DNA of 64,000 nt from Brevibacillus formosus (GCF_003013405.1 NZ_PXZL01000030.1:271263-335262); one strand, 5' to 3'. Positions 34,291 through 42,768 are shown, counted from the first letter of the stretch. The notes: generated by a model not told the origin, from the sequence alone. Numbers and translations: made by a program.

Positions 34291-35181
34291 TCATGCGTGT
34301 GAAGTAAGCGGAAAACGAAAATGTTCTGTCTCGATTTTTAACGAGGGACGAACAAATAAGACATCATCGGCCGTTGTCATCCATGCAGATTGGATCTTTT
34401 CATTCTCACTATCCGGCATAAAGTAAAAGTGAATGATCGTTGTCTCAGCCATTACCAAATGAGAAATGACCGCTTCTATATCCACTGTTTTTTTACTTAC
34501 AAGATCAAATACATGCAGTTGGTCGTCTTCTCGTTCAAATAAGACAATCACATCCTCTTCTTCGACATAATAGATCGCATCCCGAAAAACGAGCAGAAAG
34601 TAAAACATCAACAGATGTTCGCTATCCTTGACGGCCAGTCTCGATGAAACGGGGATTCTTTTAGCAGCAAATTCCTTCATGACGATAAAATCAGCCTCAT
34701 TATCAACATCCAGCTTGCGCAAGACCGATTTTTGTTCCACTAGCTTCTTCAAATCGGACACCAATAAGCGAAAACTACTTTCCTGTACTCTTTCAAAGCC
34801 GAACTTCGGATAAAAATCGAGTACGGTATCATTGGCATACAAATAAATAAAATCGTATTCCTTCTCACATGTTTCAATAATATGGTTCATCAATTTCGCT
34901 GCCAGGCCTTGGTTGCGATAGGCAGGATGCGTCATAACCGTTCCGATCTGAAGTGCTTTATAATCTTTGCCATTGAATGTCACGATCATCTTACTGGCAG
35001 AAGCGTTAGCAATAACCTGATCCCCATCCAAAAAGGAATAGCAGACATAGTTATCGTTCCAAAAGCCCTTGTTATCCCATTCTTTAAAATCGAGCTGAAA
35101 GATCTGCTTGGCCAGGTCATTAAAGCTTTCCTTGTAAGTTTCTATATGCTTGTAGTCGCTAATCAATCGATATTCACCCAT
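34291..35181 (-). CDS. GNAT family N-acetyltransferase with C-terminal extension
   Basis: 296 residues. GNAT core with GTVMTHPAYRNQGLAAKLMNHII (acetyl-CoA loop Q/RxxGxG/A) near residue 80 and YPKFGF near 130, then about 150 residues with a second, weaker alpha/beta domain. Substrate unknown. ATG at 35181 chosen for GGGAGGG eight bases upstream. Confidence 0.8.
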   Translation of the reverse strand: MGEYRLISDYKHIETYKESFNDLAKQIFQLDFKEWDNKGFWNDNYVCYSFLDGDQVIANASASKMIVTFNGKDYKALQIGTVMTHPAYRNQGLAAKLMNHIIETCEKEYDFIYLYANDTVLDFYPKFGFERVQESSFRLLVSDLKKLVEQKSVLRKLDVDNEADFIVMKEFAAKRIPVSSRLAVKDSEHLLMFYFLLVFRDAIYYVEEEDVIVLFEREDDQLHVFDLVSKKTVDIEAVISHLVMAETTIIHFYFMPDSENEKIQSAWMTTADDVLFVRPSLKIETEHFRFPLTSHA

Positions 35182-35255
35182 GTAAAACCCTCCCATTCCA
35201 TTGTTTGTGCTGTTTGTCATCATTCATTCCTTTTCAGCAATCCCTTCTTTCCAAT

Positions 35256-35296
35256 AAAAAAGACCACAAGAAGAATTCTCTTCTCATGGCCAAATT
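35256..35296 (-). terminator. minus-strand terminator without obvious gene
   Basis: Stem GGCCATGAGAAGA / TCTTCTTGTGGTC and a T-run on the minus strand. No clear upstream minus-strand gene precedes it within about 300 bases, so it may be a relic or block antisense transcription. Confidence 0.5.
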
Positions 35297-35581
35297 TATC
35301 GTTGTGATGAAGACACCTATCCCGAACAGACTAGATATCATGCACAAACGTGAAATTTGTTTTGATGAGATATAATGCCTTCTAATCGCTTTTGAAAAAA
35401 GGCATTAGATACCCTTACTATATTTGACTTTCAAAAGATTGTAAATGAGCATTCCATTTCTTTTTCGTTGCGTAAGTATCGTTATACAAAAAAGCCATTT
35501 TCTTATATAATTACAAGTGCTCCCTTTTCGAAAAGGAAAGGGGAAACCGTTTATAAATTGGACCTCGAGGGGGGTGTACCA
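35297..35581. other. gene-free stretch upstream of the leader peptide
   Basis: AT-rich; a possible -10 TATAAT (about 35502-35507) with a weak -35 TTATAC 18 bases upstream would start the leader RNA. Frames on the minus strand lack ribosome sites. Confidence 0.4.
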
Positions 35582-35677
35582 ATGGCGAATGCTCTCAATT
35601 TGCCACATACCGCAGCGGCTCATGCAAAGCCTAGAAATAGTGAGGCGATACTTTGCATGAGGTGGTCTTACGTTTAA
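35582..35677 (+). CDS. putative 31-residue leader peptide
   Basis: ATG with GAGGGGGG ten bases upstream opens a 31-codon frame (MANALNLPHTAAAHAKPRNS...WSYV) that ends 89 bases before the CD3324-like gene. The frame contains an 11-base inverted repeat. Layout, rather than protein sequence, suggests a regulatory leader peptide; it is not a recognised protein. Confidence 0.45.
   Translation: MANALNLPHTAAAHAKPRNSEAILCMRWSYV
35619..35661 (+). promoter_or_regulatory. leader hairpin 1
   Basis: CTCATGCAAAG (35619-35629) and CTTTGCATGAG (35651-35661) are perfect 11-base complements with a 21-base loop, inside the leader frame. Part of the loop (AGGCGAT, 35643-35649) can pair instead with ATCGCCT (35685-35691). 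Confidence 0.6.
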
Positions 35678-35729
35678 TCGAATCATCGCCTTCATTTGCG
35701 TATCTCATTTTCTATTTCTTGGCTTTGCC

Positions 35730-35755
35730 CCTTATTTGCCTATCTATAAATAAGG
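35730..35755 (+). promoter_or_regulatory. hairpin covering the CD3324-like ribosome site
   Basis: CCTTATTT (35730-35737) pairs perfectly with AAATAAGG (35748-35755), whose last bases are part of the AAGGAG Shine-Dalgarno of the following gene. Would hide the ribosome site when formed. Confidence 0.6.
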
Positions 35756-35766
35756 AGCGAGCAGAA

Positions 35767-36030
35767 ATGAAATGTGTGAAAGCAAATTTAATCCTTCCTG
35801 AATCGTTACTCGCAGAAATTCAAAAGTACGTGCAAGGAGAAACCATTTATATTCCGAAGACAAAAGTAACCCATCAAAAATGGGGGACGCGCACTGGCGG
35901 GAGAAAACTCCTGGATGAGCGGAATACGGCTATTAAAAGCAGCTTCCGGGCCGGGACGGCTATTTCTCAGTTAGCTGAGGAATACTTTTTGTCTACAGAG
36001 ACGATTAAAAAAATCGTATATACCAAATAA
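35767..36030 (+). CDS. CD3324-family HTH protein
   Basis: 87 residues: MKCVKANLILPESLLAEIQKYVQGETIYIPK, KWGTRTGGRKLLDERNTAIKSSFRAGTAISQLAEEYFLSTETIKKIVYTK. The C-terminal half is a helix-turn-helix. Small DNA-binding protein of unknown target. The start is ATG at 35767 with AAGGAG nine bases before; that site sits in a hairpin. Terminator follows. Confidence 0.75.
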   Translation: MKCVKANLILPESLLAEIQKYVQGETIYIPKTKVTHQKWGTRTGGRKLLDERNTAIKSSFRAGTAISQLAEEYFLSTETIKKIVYTK

Positions 36031-36037
36031 ACGTTTT

Positions 36038-36081
36038 TAAAGCACTGACGACCTTTCCAATTCGGTTGTCAGTGCTTTTTT
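36038..36081 (+). terminator. Rho-independent terminator
   Basis: AAAGCACTGAC..AC / GT..GTCAGTGCTTTTTT. Confidence 0.85.
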
Positions 36082-36187
36082 ATGGCGAGTTTTTTTGGGA
36101 AATGTCCTCTCCCTTTCCCCTCTCTTGAAAACACGTTAAAGTAAAGAAGAACCCACCTTACAAGACAGAAACAGGAGGAACCGCAAG

Positions 36188-36826
36188 ATGGAACCTTTTA
36201 TCCATACGCATCAATATCACTTCATTAAATCACGCGTTCAAGCAATCATGAACGCCTATGCAACCAGTACAGATGTCAACGTGATTCGTGCTCGCAAAGA
36301 AATCGCCCATGAAGAAATCTTTCAATTGTTCCCAAACATGACGGAAGAACAAAAAGAGATATTGCAACCGATCGACTCGATTAAAGAAAAGGCAGAAGGA
36401 AAGCAATTTTTGCATCAGCTTTCACCGTTTGTGATTCCGTTCCCTGCTCTCACAGAGTCTGCCATTAAGAAGCTCTTTCCAAAAGTCAAGAAGCTTAAAG
36501 TCTCGAATTTAGCTGAGATCAATTTTTCAGAAACCTCTTATGTAAGCTGGCTAGACACTGCGACAGAAAAGAAATTTATTGTCGCTTACCACGAAGGAAA
36601 ACTGATTGGCATACACGGCCAATTTACAAACGTAAACAAAAAAGGCGTTTGTGCGCTCTGTAATCGCTTTGAGGAAATCGGCATGTTCGTCCTTGAAGCC
36701 AAAGGTTCTGGGGATGGAACGTATTTGAAAAAAGGAAACTACATTTGCCAAGACAGTGTGACGTGCAATCAAAATATTATTTCGCTGGATAAGCTGAACG
36801 ATTTTCTCACGCTGATGGTAAAATAA
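36188..36826 (+). CDS. FusB/FusC family EF-G-binding protein
   Basis: 212 residues: helical N-terminal domain (about 1-80), then the C-terminal zinc-binding FBP domain with CALCNR (Cys-x2-Cys) and ICQDSVTCNQ. FusB-type proteins bind EF-G and rescue it from fusidic acid on the ribosome. Homologues are common in Bacillales chromosomes and need not confer resistance. CAGGAGG before ATG; own terminators on both sides. Confidence 0.88.
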   Translation: MEPFIHTHQYHFIKSRVQAIMNAYATSTDVNVIRARKEIAHEEIFQLFPNMTEEQKEILQPIDSIKEKAEGKQFLHQLSPFVIPFPALTESAIKKLFPKVKKLKVSNLAEINFSETSYVSWLDTATEKKFIVAYHEGKLIGIHGQFTNVNKKGVCALCNRFEEIGMFVLEAKGSGDGTYLKKGNYICQDSVTCNQNIISLDKLNDFLTLMVK

Positions 36827-36840
36827 ATTTGCAACGAATC

Positions 36841-36878
36841 GAAAAAGCCGCCGGGTCCCCATGCCAGGCGGCTTTTCC
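36841..36878. terminator. bidirectional terminator
   Basis: AAAAGCCGCC / GGCGGCTTTT between converging genes. Confidence 0.85.
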
Positions 36879-36888
36879 TATACATCCC

Positions 36889-37404
36889 TTACTTGATCTC
36901 GCTCAGACTCTCTTCCAAACGATCCCACGTTTGGGTGATGCCTTCTAGCATGCCCATGTCCATGACCGTTTTGAGGGCTTCCGCAGATACATATTCAGAA
37001 CGGCTGACCAACTTCGTCTTGCCACCCAAATCAATGAATTCCATCATAACCTCTGTCGAAGGCAGGGTATCATTTGTGTTGCCTTCTGCATCTGAAAAGT
37101 AGTCGGTATAGATGATTTTCTCGGGCTCAACAATCTCCTTATAAACGCCTTTGCCCCAAGATTCCATCCCGTAAAAATCACCTTGATTCTTATCGACGCA
37201 CTTCATGCAGTAGTGCCAAACACCACCTGGTCGGAAATCAACATGACAAACCGGGACTTCCCAGCCTCTCGGTCCCCACCAACGCTTGAGATGCTCAGGC
37301 TCCTTAAACATCTTGAACACGAGATCTCTCGGCGCCTCGAATACACGCTCCAATACCAGCACCCGCTCGTTCTCGACCCTTGAAACCATTGCGTTTCTTG
37401 ACAT
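36889..37404 (-). CDS. SRPBCC/AHSA1 family protein
   Basis: 171 residues of the START-like AHSA1 fold: VLERVFEAPRDLVFKMFKEPEHLKRWWGPRGWEV near residue 18, and a C-terminal helix EGITQTWDRLEESL. Often encoded directly after an ArsR-type regulator, as here (31-base gap), and probably binds a hydrophobic ligand. Good ribosome site GAGGAGG. Confidence 0.85.
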   Translation of the reverse strand: MSRNAMVSRVENERVLVLERVFEAPRDLVFKMFKEPEHLKRWWGPRGWEVPVCHVDFRPGGVWHYCMKCVDKNQGDFYGMESWGKGVYKEIVEPEKIIYTDYFSDAEGNTNDTLPSTEVMMEFIDLGGKTKLVSRSEYVSAEALKTVMDMGMLEGITQTWDRLEESLSEIK

Positions 37405-37435
37405 AGTAATTCCTCCTCATCCATTTGAATGGATC

Positions 37436-37780
37436 TTAATCATTTTCCTTGTCCTGCAGTTCCCGCAAATAGTCTTCCAGATTATCGAATCTCTCTTCCA
37501 TAACACGCTGGAATGACTTCACCCAAGTATCCAGCGCTCGGAAGGGCTCAGGCCTGAGTTTGTAAAATCGGCGGTTGGCTTCGGCCTTTACATCCACGAT
37601 TCCATTGTCACTAAGCACCTTCAAATGCTTCGAGGCTTGGGGCTGGCGAAGCCCCAGTTGGTCAGCGATTTCCCCTACAGTTAGAGGACCGTCGCGCAAA
37701 AGTTCTACGATTTTCATTCGATTCGGTTCAGCCAAAGCACTCAGCGTCGCCATGTCCATGTCCGGATTCATCCCTGACAT
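37436..37780 (-). CDS. ArsR family transcriptional regulator
   Basis: 114 residues, winged helix (LSALAEPNRMKIVELLRDGPLTVGEIADQLGLRQPQASKHLKVLSDNGIVDVKAEANRRFYKL). No Cys, so not a metal sensor. Autoregulates or controls the AHSA1 gene that follows. ATG at 37780 with GAGG eight bases upstream; the frame begins three codons earlier at a GTG. Confidence 0.85.
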   Translation of the reverse strand: MSGMNPDMDMATLSALAEPNRMKIVELLRDGPLTVGEIADQLGLRQPQASKHLKVLSDNGIVDVKAEANRRFYKLRPEPFRALDTWVKSFQRVMEERFDNLEDYLRELQDKEND

Positions 37781-37920
37781 GTCACTCACCTCGTTACATA
37801 ATGGATTCTACGTTTACCTCATCCCCTTCAGCGTTATTGTGATCGTCTTGTTAACCAAAATATACACCAAGGGGAATATTCCTGTAAAGGAATATTTGGA
37901 GGAATTGCGCAGACCTTTCG

Positions 37921-37942
37921 TTAGTGATTAATCAATAACTAA
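37921..37942. promoter_or_regulatory. TetR-type operator, site 1
   Basis: TTAGTGATTAATCAATAACT plus AA; 21 of 22 bases match site 3. Lies upstream of the ArsR gene and just past the epimerase-like gene. Confidence 0.6.
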
Positions 37943-37952
37943 CGGATATCAT

Positions 37953-38918
37953 TTATTTCATGGAAGTACGATTCTGCAAATGCTGGATCGTTGCCGTTAT
38001 CCCCTCCTCGAAATTCGTCACTGGGATTGGTCCAATAAGCCGTTTATATTTTTCTCCGCTAAGGATTAACGGTTTTTCAGTTAAGTACAGCATCTCGACA
38101 ACCTCCTTCATCACCGGTACGAACATACCCAGCAAAGACAAACCAAATTTCCCAAGTGGAATGACCGGTTTCACGGTGCCACTTGCTTTTTGAGCGATTC
38201 GGACAATGTCTCGACCTGAAATGATACCTCCACCTGGGATATGCCAGTTTTGTCCATAAGCAAACTCGCGGCTGGCCAACTCTACAATCATCTTCGCTGC
38301 ATCCGGCAAATAAACAAACTCGCGAGGAACATGCATATTCCCAATGAAAAGCCCCGGTTTTCCAGCCGCAATTGCCTCAAGTGTCGAACCCAAATACGAT
38401 GCTTGATTAGCAGTGGGACCATAATAATCCGGTAGTCTGACAATCATCGTTCGCGCATGATCCCAGCGACTGCTCAATAGCATTTGTTCAAAAGCCAATC
38501 TGATTTTTCCTTTCTTTGTATGCGGTTGCTTTGGATGCTCCTCTGTCACTGGTTCCATCTGCTTTCTCCCATATGGATAAATGCCGTCTACCGCAACAAC
38601 CTTCAACCCTCTCTTGTTCGCCGCTTCCATGATCGCTTCGCCAAGTGGGATCAGCTTATTCACCATCTCGTGATAAGGGACGTTTGCACAATGGAAGAGT
38701 ACATCCGCTCCTTCCGATGCTGCTACGATGTCTTGAGACTGGAATGCATCCCCGACGGCCAGTGACAAATGTACTGGATTTCCCAGTTCTGACGCCATTT
38801 GCTCCAGCTTTTGTTGAGAACGCCCAAAAGCAATCGTTTCAATGCCTCGATTGATGAGCTCTTCCAAAATTGCCGCTCCCGTTCCGCCTGTTGCCCCGAC
38901 TACAATCGCTTTTTTCAT
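37953..38918 (-). CDS. NAD(P)-binding epimerase/NmrA-like protein
   Basis: 321 residues, extended SDR fold with VGATGGTGAAILEELINRG at the N-terminus, FGRS (NADP-type) after strand 2, and IYPYG in the active-site region. The usual YxxxK is not obvious, so NmrA-like regulator or atypical reductase are both open. ATG follows GGAG. Preceded by two copies of the TetR-type operator, so probably the main target of the neighbouring regulator. Confidence 0.75.
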   Translation of the reverse strand: MKKAIVVGATGGTGAAILEELINRGIETIAFGRSQQKLEQMASELGNPVHLSLAVGDAFQSQDIVAASEGADVLFHCANVPYHEMVNKLIPLGEAIMEAANKRGLKVVAVDGIYPYGRKQMEPVTEEHPKQPHTKKGKIRLAFEQMLLSSRWDHARTMIVRLPDYYGPTANQASYLGSTLEAIAAGKPGLFIGNMHVPREFVYLPDAAKMIVELASREFAYGQNWHIPGGGIISGRDIVRIAQKASGTVKPVIPLGKFGLSLLGMFVPVMKEVVEMLYLTEKPLILSGEKYKRLIGPIPVTNFEEGITATIQHLQNRTSMK

Positions 38919-38942
38919 TTCGGATCATCTCCACTCGTTTTA

Positions 38943-38964
38943 TTTGTGATTGATCAATCACTAA
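38943..38964. promoter_or_regulatory. TetR-type operator, site 2
   Basis: Contains a perfect 16-base palindrome, GTGATTGATCAATCAC (38946-38961), in front of the epimerase-like gene. Confidence 0.75.
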
Positions 38965-38988
38965 CTAATTTGAACTATAACGTTTTAG

Positions 38989-39010
38989 TTAGTGATTAGT
39001 CAATAACTAA
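38989..39010. promoter_or_regulatory. TetR-type operator, site 3
   Basis: TTAGTGATTAGTCAATAACT plus AA, 25 bases from site 2. Confidence 0.7.
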
Positions 39011-39030
39011 TTATCGCAATTTTTTCTCCG

Positions 39031-39537
39031 CTACACCTCCATCAATTCTGGCATGTCCAAAGCCGCTGAAATATTACACAGCATTCCTCTTGCCAGGAAA
39101 ATAAGCGTTCTCTCTTCCGGATTCGCGATGCCCGCTTTGCGAAAAGCTGTTAGGACAATCTGACGAACCTCCCGAAATGCTTCGCGCATTGCCTCACGAA
39201 TCAAAGGCTCTTGAATCGTCTGGGCCTGCATTTGAAGCAGTATTTCATTTTGATGGGAAGCCAAAATCTTTTCATATGTCTTGATTAAATCTGTTTCCAA
39301 TTGCTCTTTGGATGCGGACTCCACAACAAGTCGGAAAGAGTCAATGATCCGCTCCCACGACGCCTCTAATGCTGCCAGTAACAAAGCTTCCTTTGATGCA
39401 AAAAACTTAAAAATATACGGCTGGGAAATCTTTGCACGCTCTGCAACCTGCGCTGTCGTTGCCCGGAAATATCCGATTTCAGCAAAGACTTCAATGGCAG
39501 CAGAAATGATTTCCGTTTTACGATTGACCGACGTCAT
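39031..39537 (-). CDS. TetR/AcrR family regulator
   Basis: 168 residues. N-terminal HTH (RKTEIISAAIEVFAEIGYFRATTAQVAERAKISQPYIFKFFASKEALLLAALE), C-terminal helical ligand domain. Probably represses itself, the epimerase-like gene and possibly the ArsR-AHSA1 pair, through four near-identical sites. GGGAGG before ATG. Confidence 0.88.
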   Translation of the reverse strand: MTSVNRKTEIISAAIEVFAEIGYFRATTAQVAERAKISQPYIFKFFASKEALLLAALEASWERIIDSFRLVVESASKEQLETDLIKTYEKILASHQNEILLQMQAQTIQEPLIREAMREAFREVRQIVLTAFRKAGIANPEERTLIFLARGMLCNISAALDMPELMEV

Positions 39538-39555
39538 TGCAAGATCGCCTCCCTT

Positions 39556-39577
39556 TTAGTGATTCATCAATAATACC
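39556..39577. promoter_or_regulatory. TetR-type operator, site 4
   Basis: TTAGTGATTCATCAATAA then diverges; placed directly upstream of the tetR-like gene. Confidence 0.6.
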
Positions 39578-39755
39578 TGATTATACGACAGTTTCGGACC
39601 GGGTTCAAATGACATGTATCACTGCCATGCAGACTTTCCACAAACTTTGCGATGGATGATGGAAAATAACTGGTTTTATTTGCATTTTATATTGAATCGT
39701 TTTCTTTCTGTTCCTCGTCTTAATAAACAAACGTATTTAGCAGGGAGAAGAAAGT

Positions 39756-40117
39756 ATGAAAAGTCTTTTCAAAATGATGATTGGTCTGGCCTTTGCTTTT
39801 GGTCCTTTATTCTTTGTGCCTGTAAAACGCTTCTTTCAAGCGATATTCCAGGAACCATCTCAACCTGGGACACGATCCTTTTCTCTTTCAGTTATCTCGT
39901 TTCTACGGTAGTAGCTCTTATCTATGTCAGATTCACACATAATGGAAAAATACACATCTTCCTGTCTATTCCTACACTTTTGTGGGGACCTTCAAAAGTC
40001 CTGCATATTGAGTCAGAAGAATTAATTTATTGGAAGTATCACGAGAAAATAGAATCTACTTTAGACGAAATCACTTCAGATTATTTTCAAGTCCTTCGAA
40101 CCGGTTTGAAACTTTGA
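39756..40117 (+). pseudogene. probable frameshifted small membrane protein gene
   Basis: ATG at 39756 with GGGAGAAG upstream opens MKSLFKMMIGLAFAFGPLFF, a convincing membrane start, but this frame stops after 51 codons. The next frame continues with TWDTILFSFSYLVSTVVALIYVRF (second membrane segment) and a soluble tail of about 60 residues to the stop at 40117, without a start of its own. A one-base change near the GGG at about 39868-39880 would join them. Family not recognised. True decay or a sequencing error are both possible. Confidence 0.5.
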
Positions 40118-40405
40118 TAACGTACACCGTTTTCAAATAAAATTCATGTTCTTATGATCACTTACCCTCGATAAAGTCGTACCAAGAAAGCTGTCCCAAA
40201 TGCCATGAATGTGGCTAGGGAATAGCCTTTTTTTGTCGTATATCCCCTGTTGATTTAACTTTTTTGAGCGGTTCGACATGACAAGTAACAATTTGATTAC
40301 ATGCCCAAATTTTCCACTTGCTGTGATATCGCCCTTACATAGCTCCTCAATTTGCATAGCTTGAGTTTGAGGTTCTTTCCTCATACTCTTGAAGGGGTGA
40401 TATCG

Positions 40406-40492
40406 ATGGGATTCTTTGACGACAATTTTGCTTTAGTTTTGGTTCTTTTCGTTTTATTAACAATTGTTGCTGTCAGCTGTGATGATTGCTAA
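40406..40492 (+). CDS. YjcZ-like sporulation miniprotein
   Basis: 28 residues: MGFFDDNFALVLVLFVLLTIVAVSCDDC. Short acidic head, one membrane segment, Cys-rich tail; matches the YjcZ/YhcM-like group of Bacillales sporulation miniproteins (usually MGFGG..FALIVVLFILLVIVG). AAGGGG lies 11 bases before ATG. Too short for most gene finders. Confidence 0.7.
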   Translation: MGFFDDNFALVLVLFVLLTIVAVSCDDC

Positions 40493-41129
40493 TATCTGTG
40501 CAGTGTTTTGGGGGCTAAGCTGCCCTTTTTCTCCCTCTTGGCATAATTGAGCTTTGAGCCCATCTTTTTGTCCAATCCTCCCCCGTTACCCTTTAGTAGA
40601 AAGAGTGTAGTAATTGCGGAGAGGTTAGATATGGACACCCTGTTATACGACAAAACTTTTAAGTGGTATGTCCTTCACCTACGATTTCAACAAAAGAGCC
40701 GCCCGGTTCTTTCCCCCGAGGCGGCTTAACGCCATTCACATCATCATGTTAGGAACCTAACAACTCGTCACTGTATAGCTCCCTTATTAATCGGTTTACT
40801 ATATTTCGATTGTATTCATTTAAGCGTGTACTATCCAATGCTTGCTATCCCCCAGATCGATAGCGAAATCATTGAATGGTCGCACCAAATGTAGAGAGAC
40901 CCACCCCTTTCCCGATCAGCAAACCTGCTGCATCACAGCAACCAGACTATGCTGAATCGCTTGATTTGTTTTGTTAAAATACATATTTCCAGAATATGAT
41001 AGCTTGCTTTGTACCGAGAAAAGAATCTTTCATTTTGCTTCATCTTCTGTACCAGTTGGATTAAGGAAACTAATTGCAATAGTTTGCGGGTAGCCTTATG
41101 ATGATAAAAAAATCAGAGGTGTCCATTTA
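40493..41129. other. gene-poor stretch after yjcZ-like gene
   Basis: Holds a weak terminator (GGGGGC / GCTGCCC, about 40511-40534), a possible 32-residue frame at 40631-40729 with GGAGAGG eight bases upstream (MDTLLYDKTFKWYVLHLRF..LSPEAA), and the hairpin GAGCCGCC / GGCGGCTT at 40696-40729, in which the frame ends. From 40730 to 41129 I see no gene. The small frame has the layout of short holin-like toxin genes but no similarity I can name. Confidence 0.4.
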
Positions 41130-42122
41130 ATGTATTTCATACCATTTACTGATGAGTTAATCCCAGAGGCAGGGCAACTATTGTCCAAACGTCATATACT
41201 AGACCGAGAAATCCTTTCCGTACTACCAATTGAATGTGAAGATGAAAACTATGCAACGACTGCTGTCAAAACGTTATGGTCAAAACCAAACAGTAGCGGA
41301 GTCGCAGCAATTGAAGATGGAAAATTAATCGGTTACCTAATTGGACAAAAAATTGAAAATCCTCTTCGGGATCGACATGTCTGGATTAATTTGGAGGGTC
41401 ATGCAATTTCTCGCAATACCTCCGTTGAATTATATAGAGATCTTTATTCTGAGGCTTCACAACTATGGGTAGATGAGGGATATTTCAGTCATTTTGCACT
41501 CATTCCAGCAAGTCAACCGGAATTACTTCATTCTTGGTTTCGTTTAGGATTTGGTTTTGAACAAACACATGCATTGCTCTCATTACTTGATCGGGAATCT
41601 CCCCTTCCCTTGAGCATTCCAGATGTTGAAATTCGCTTGGCATCCCCAGCAGATCGTAGTTTGGTAGAGGATATTGCAAATATAATTAGAAGTCATCAAA
41701 ATAAGGCACCCGTTTTTAGTTATTCTTTACGTGATGATCCTCAGGAATTACGTAAAGGTTATGCAGGCCTCCTTGATGATCATGATGTAGATTTTTGGAT
41801 CGCCTTAAAAGATGGAAAAATTGTTTCTTTTCAAGGATATTTCCCCTTAGATAAAAGGCATGTAAATCTGAATGTACCGGATCGTTGTGTTGAATTAGGA
41901 GTTGCTGGTACTCTAGATCAATATCGCGGGCAAGGTATTAATTATGCACTTACGCTACATGGACTTGCCCAAGCGAAGAAAAAAGGATATGTCTACTGCA
42001 TGACAGATTGGAGAGAGACGAATTTACAATCTTCGCGTTATTGGCCTCGCCAAGGCTTCCTTCCTGTTTCTTACAGAGTTTCTCGCCTTATTGATAGTAG
42101 AATAATCTCGGTGAAAGAGTAG
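41130..42122 (+). CDS. GNAT family N-acetyltransferase (two-domain)
   Basis: 330 residues with two GNAT-like halves. The C-terminal half carries VAGTLDQYRGQGINYALTLHGLAQAKKKGYVYCMTDWRETN..SSRYWPRQGF, a good acetyl-CoA site; the N-terminal half (GYLIGQKIE...LLHSWFRLGFGFEQTHAL) is a degenerate one. Substrate unknown. Codon use is more AT-rich than the flanking genes. AGAGGTG precedes ATG. Confidence 0.8.
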   Translation: MYFIPFTDELIPEAGQLLSKRHILDREILSVLPIECEDENYATTAVKTLWSKPNSSGVAAIEDGKLIGYLIGQKIENPLRDRHVWINLEGHAISRNTSVELYRDLYSEASQLWVDEGYFSHFALIPASQPELLHSWFRLGFGFEQTHALLSLLDRESPLPLSIPDVEIRLASPADRSLVEDIANIIRSHQNKAPVFSYSLRDDPQELRKGYAGLLDDHDVDFWIALKDGKIVSFQGYFPLDKRHVNLNVPDRCVELGVAGTLDQYRGQGINYALTLHGLAQAKKKGYVYCMTDWRETNLQSSRYWPRQGFLPVSYRVSRLIDSRIISVKE

Positions 42123-42243
42123 TTCCAAATCCCCGTCCCCTCCGAATTTTACATACATTTTCGAGATATGAGTACATTTGGCCAATCAAAAGGATGGTTG
42201 AGTTCGTAAACTGTCTTAGATCGTCATCAGGAGGGGATATCAC

Positions 42244-42492
42244 TTGAAAAAGAAAAAATCTAAGTCTCAGCGATTCAAGAAAGTAAATGGTCAATTGGTT
42301 GAATTTCTTCCTAGCTTTCAAGAATGTGTGAACGAATGTAGACGTGTAAGTCCGCCCCATGAAGATTGTGAAACGCTATGTCTCCCGTATCTAGACCCAA
42401 GAAGAGTACGATTGGATGTAGAGTGTTACGAACGTTGCCGTCGCTGGAGATCTCACGGGATTTGTGATCACATTTGTCAGGTGCCCTATTGA
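42244..42492 (+). CDS. small basic protein with four CX3C motifs
   Basis: 82 residues. Basic head (MKKKKSKSQRFKK) then eight Cys in four CX3C pairs: 28/32, 42/46, 61/65, 74/78 (CVNEC, CETLC, CYERC, CDHIC). The even spacing predicts two helical hairpins like CHCH proteins, or metal binding. TTG start nine bases after AGGAGGGG. No signal peptide. I do not recognise a family. Confidence 0.7.
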   Translation: MKKKKSKSQRFKKVNGQLVEFLPSFQECVNECRRVSPPHEDCETLCLPYLDPRRVRLDVECYERCRRWRSHGICDHICQVPY

Positions 42493-42644
42493 GCATTAAG
42501 TCAGGCTCAAGTTTATTCAGTCAGAGCAGTTAAAAATTCCTCCAGTCAAATCGCCATTGTTCTTCCCACTCCAAATGTTCGCGTTAACACCGTGTTTCGT
42601 GGGTGCCGCCAAGATGACCTCTATTTTTTTGACTGCACCCACGA

Positions 42645-42682
42645 AAGAAAAACCCCCTCGCGCCAGCAGGCCAAGGGGGATC
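42645..42682 (-). terminator. minus-strand terminator
   Basis: CCCCCTTG / CGAGGGGG stem with T-run on the minus strand. The adjoining bases resemble the glnA terminator region (TGCTTA then CCCCTTG..CCTG..GCGAGGGG). Confidence 0.65.
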
Positions 42683-42768
42683 GTATATGAGTAAGCAGTC
42701 GGAAATAATATATACGTTATCAAATCCACGACACTTTCGAATAGCCCCATTTTGTGTCTATCGCATAG

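Noticed and set aside
40133..40384. 83-codon minus-strand frame beside the YjcZ-like gene
   Set aside because: Only AAGAGT touches its ATG, with no spacing; content gives no family and it overlaps the YjcZ-like promoter region.
42517..42750. 77-codon minus-strand frame that could be a holin-like toxin
   Set aside because: It reads straight through a good terminator hairpin and lacks a clear ribosome site; the head is hydrophobic, but this is not enough.
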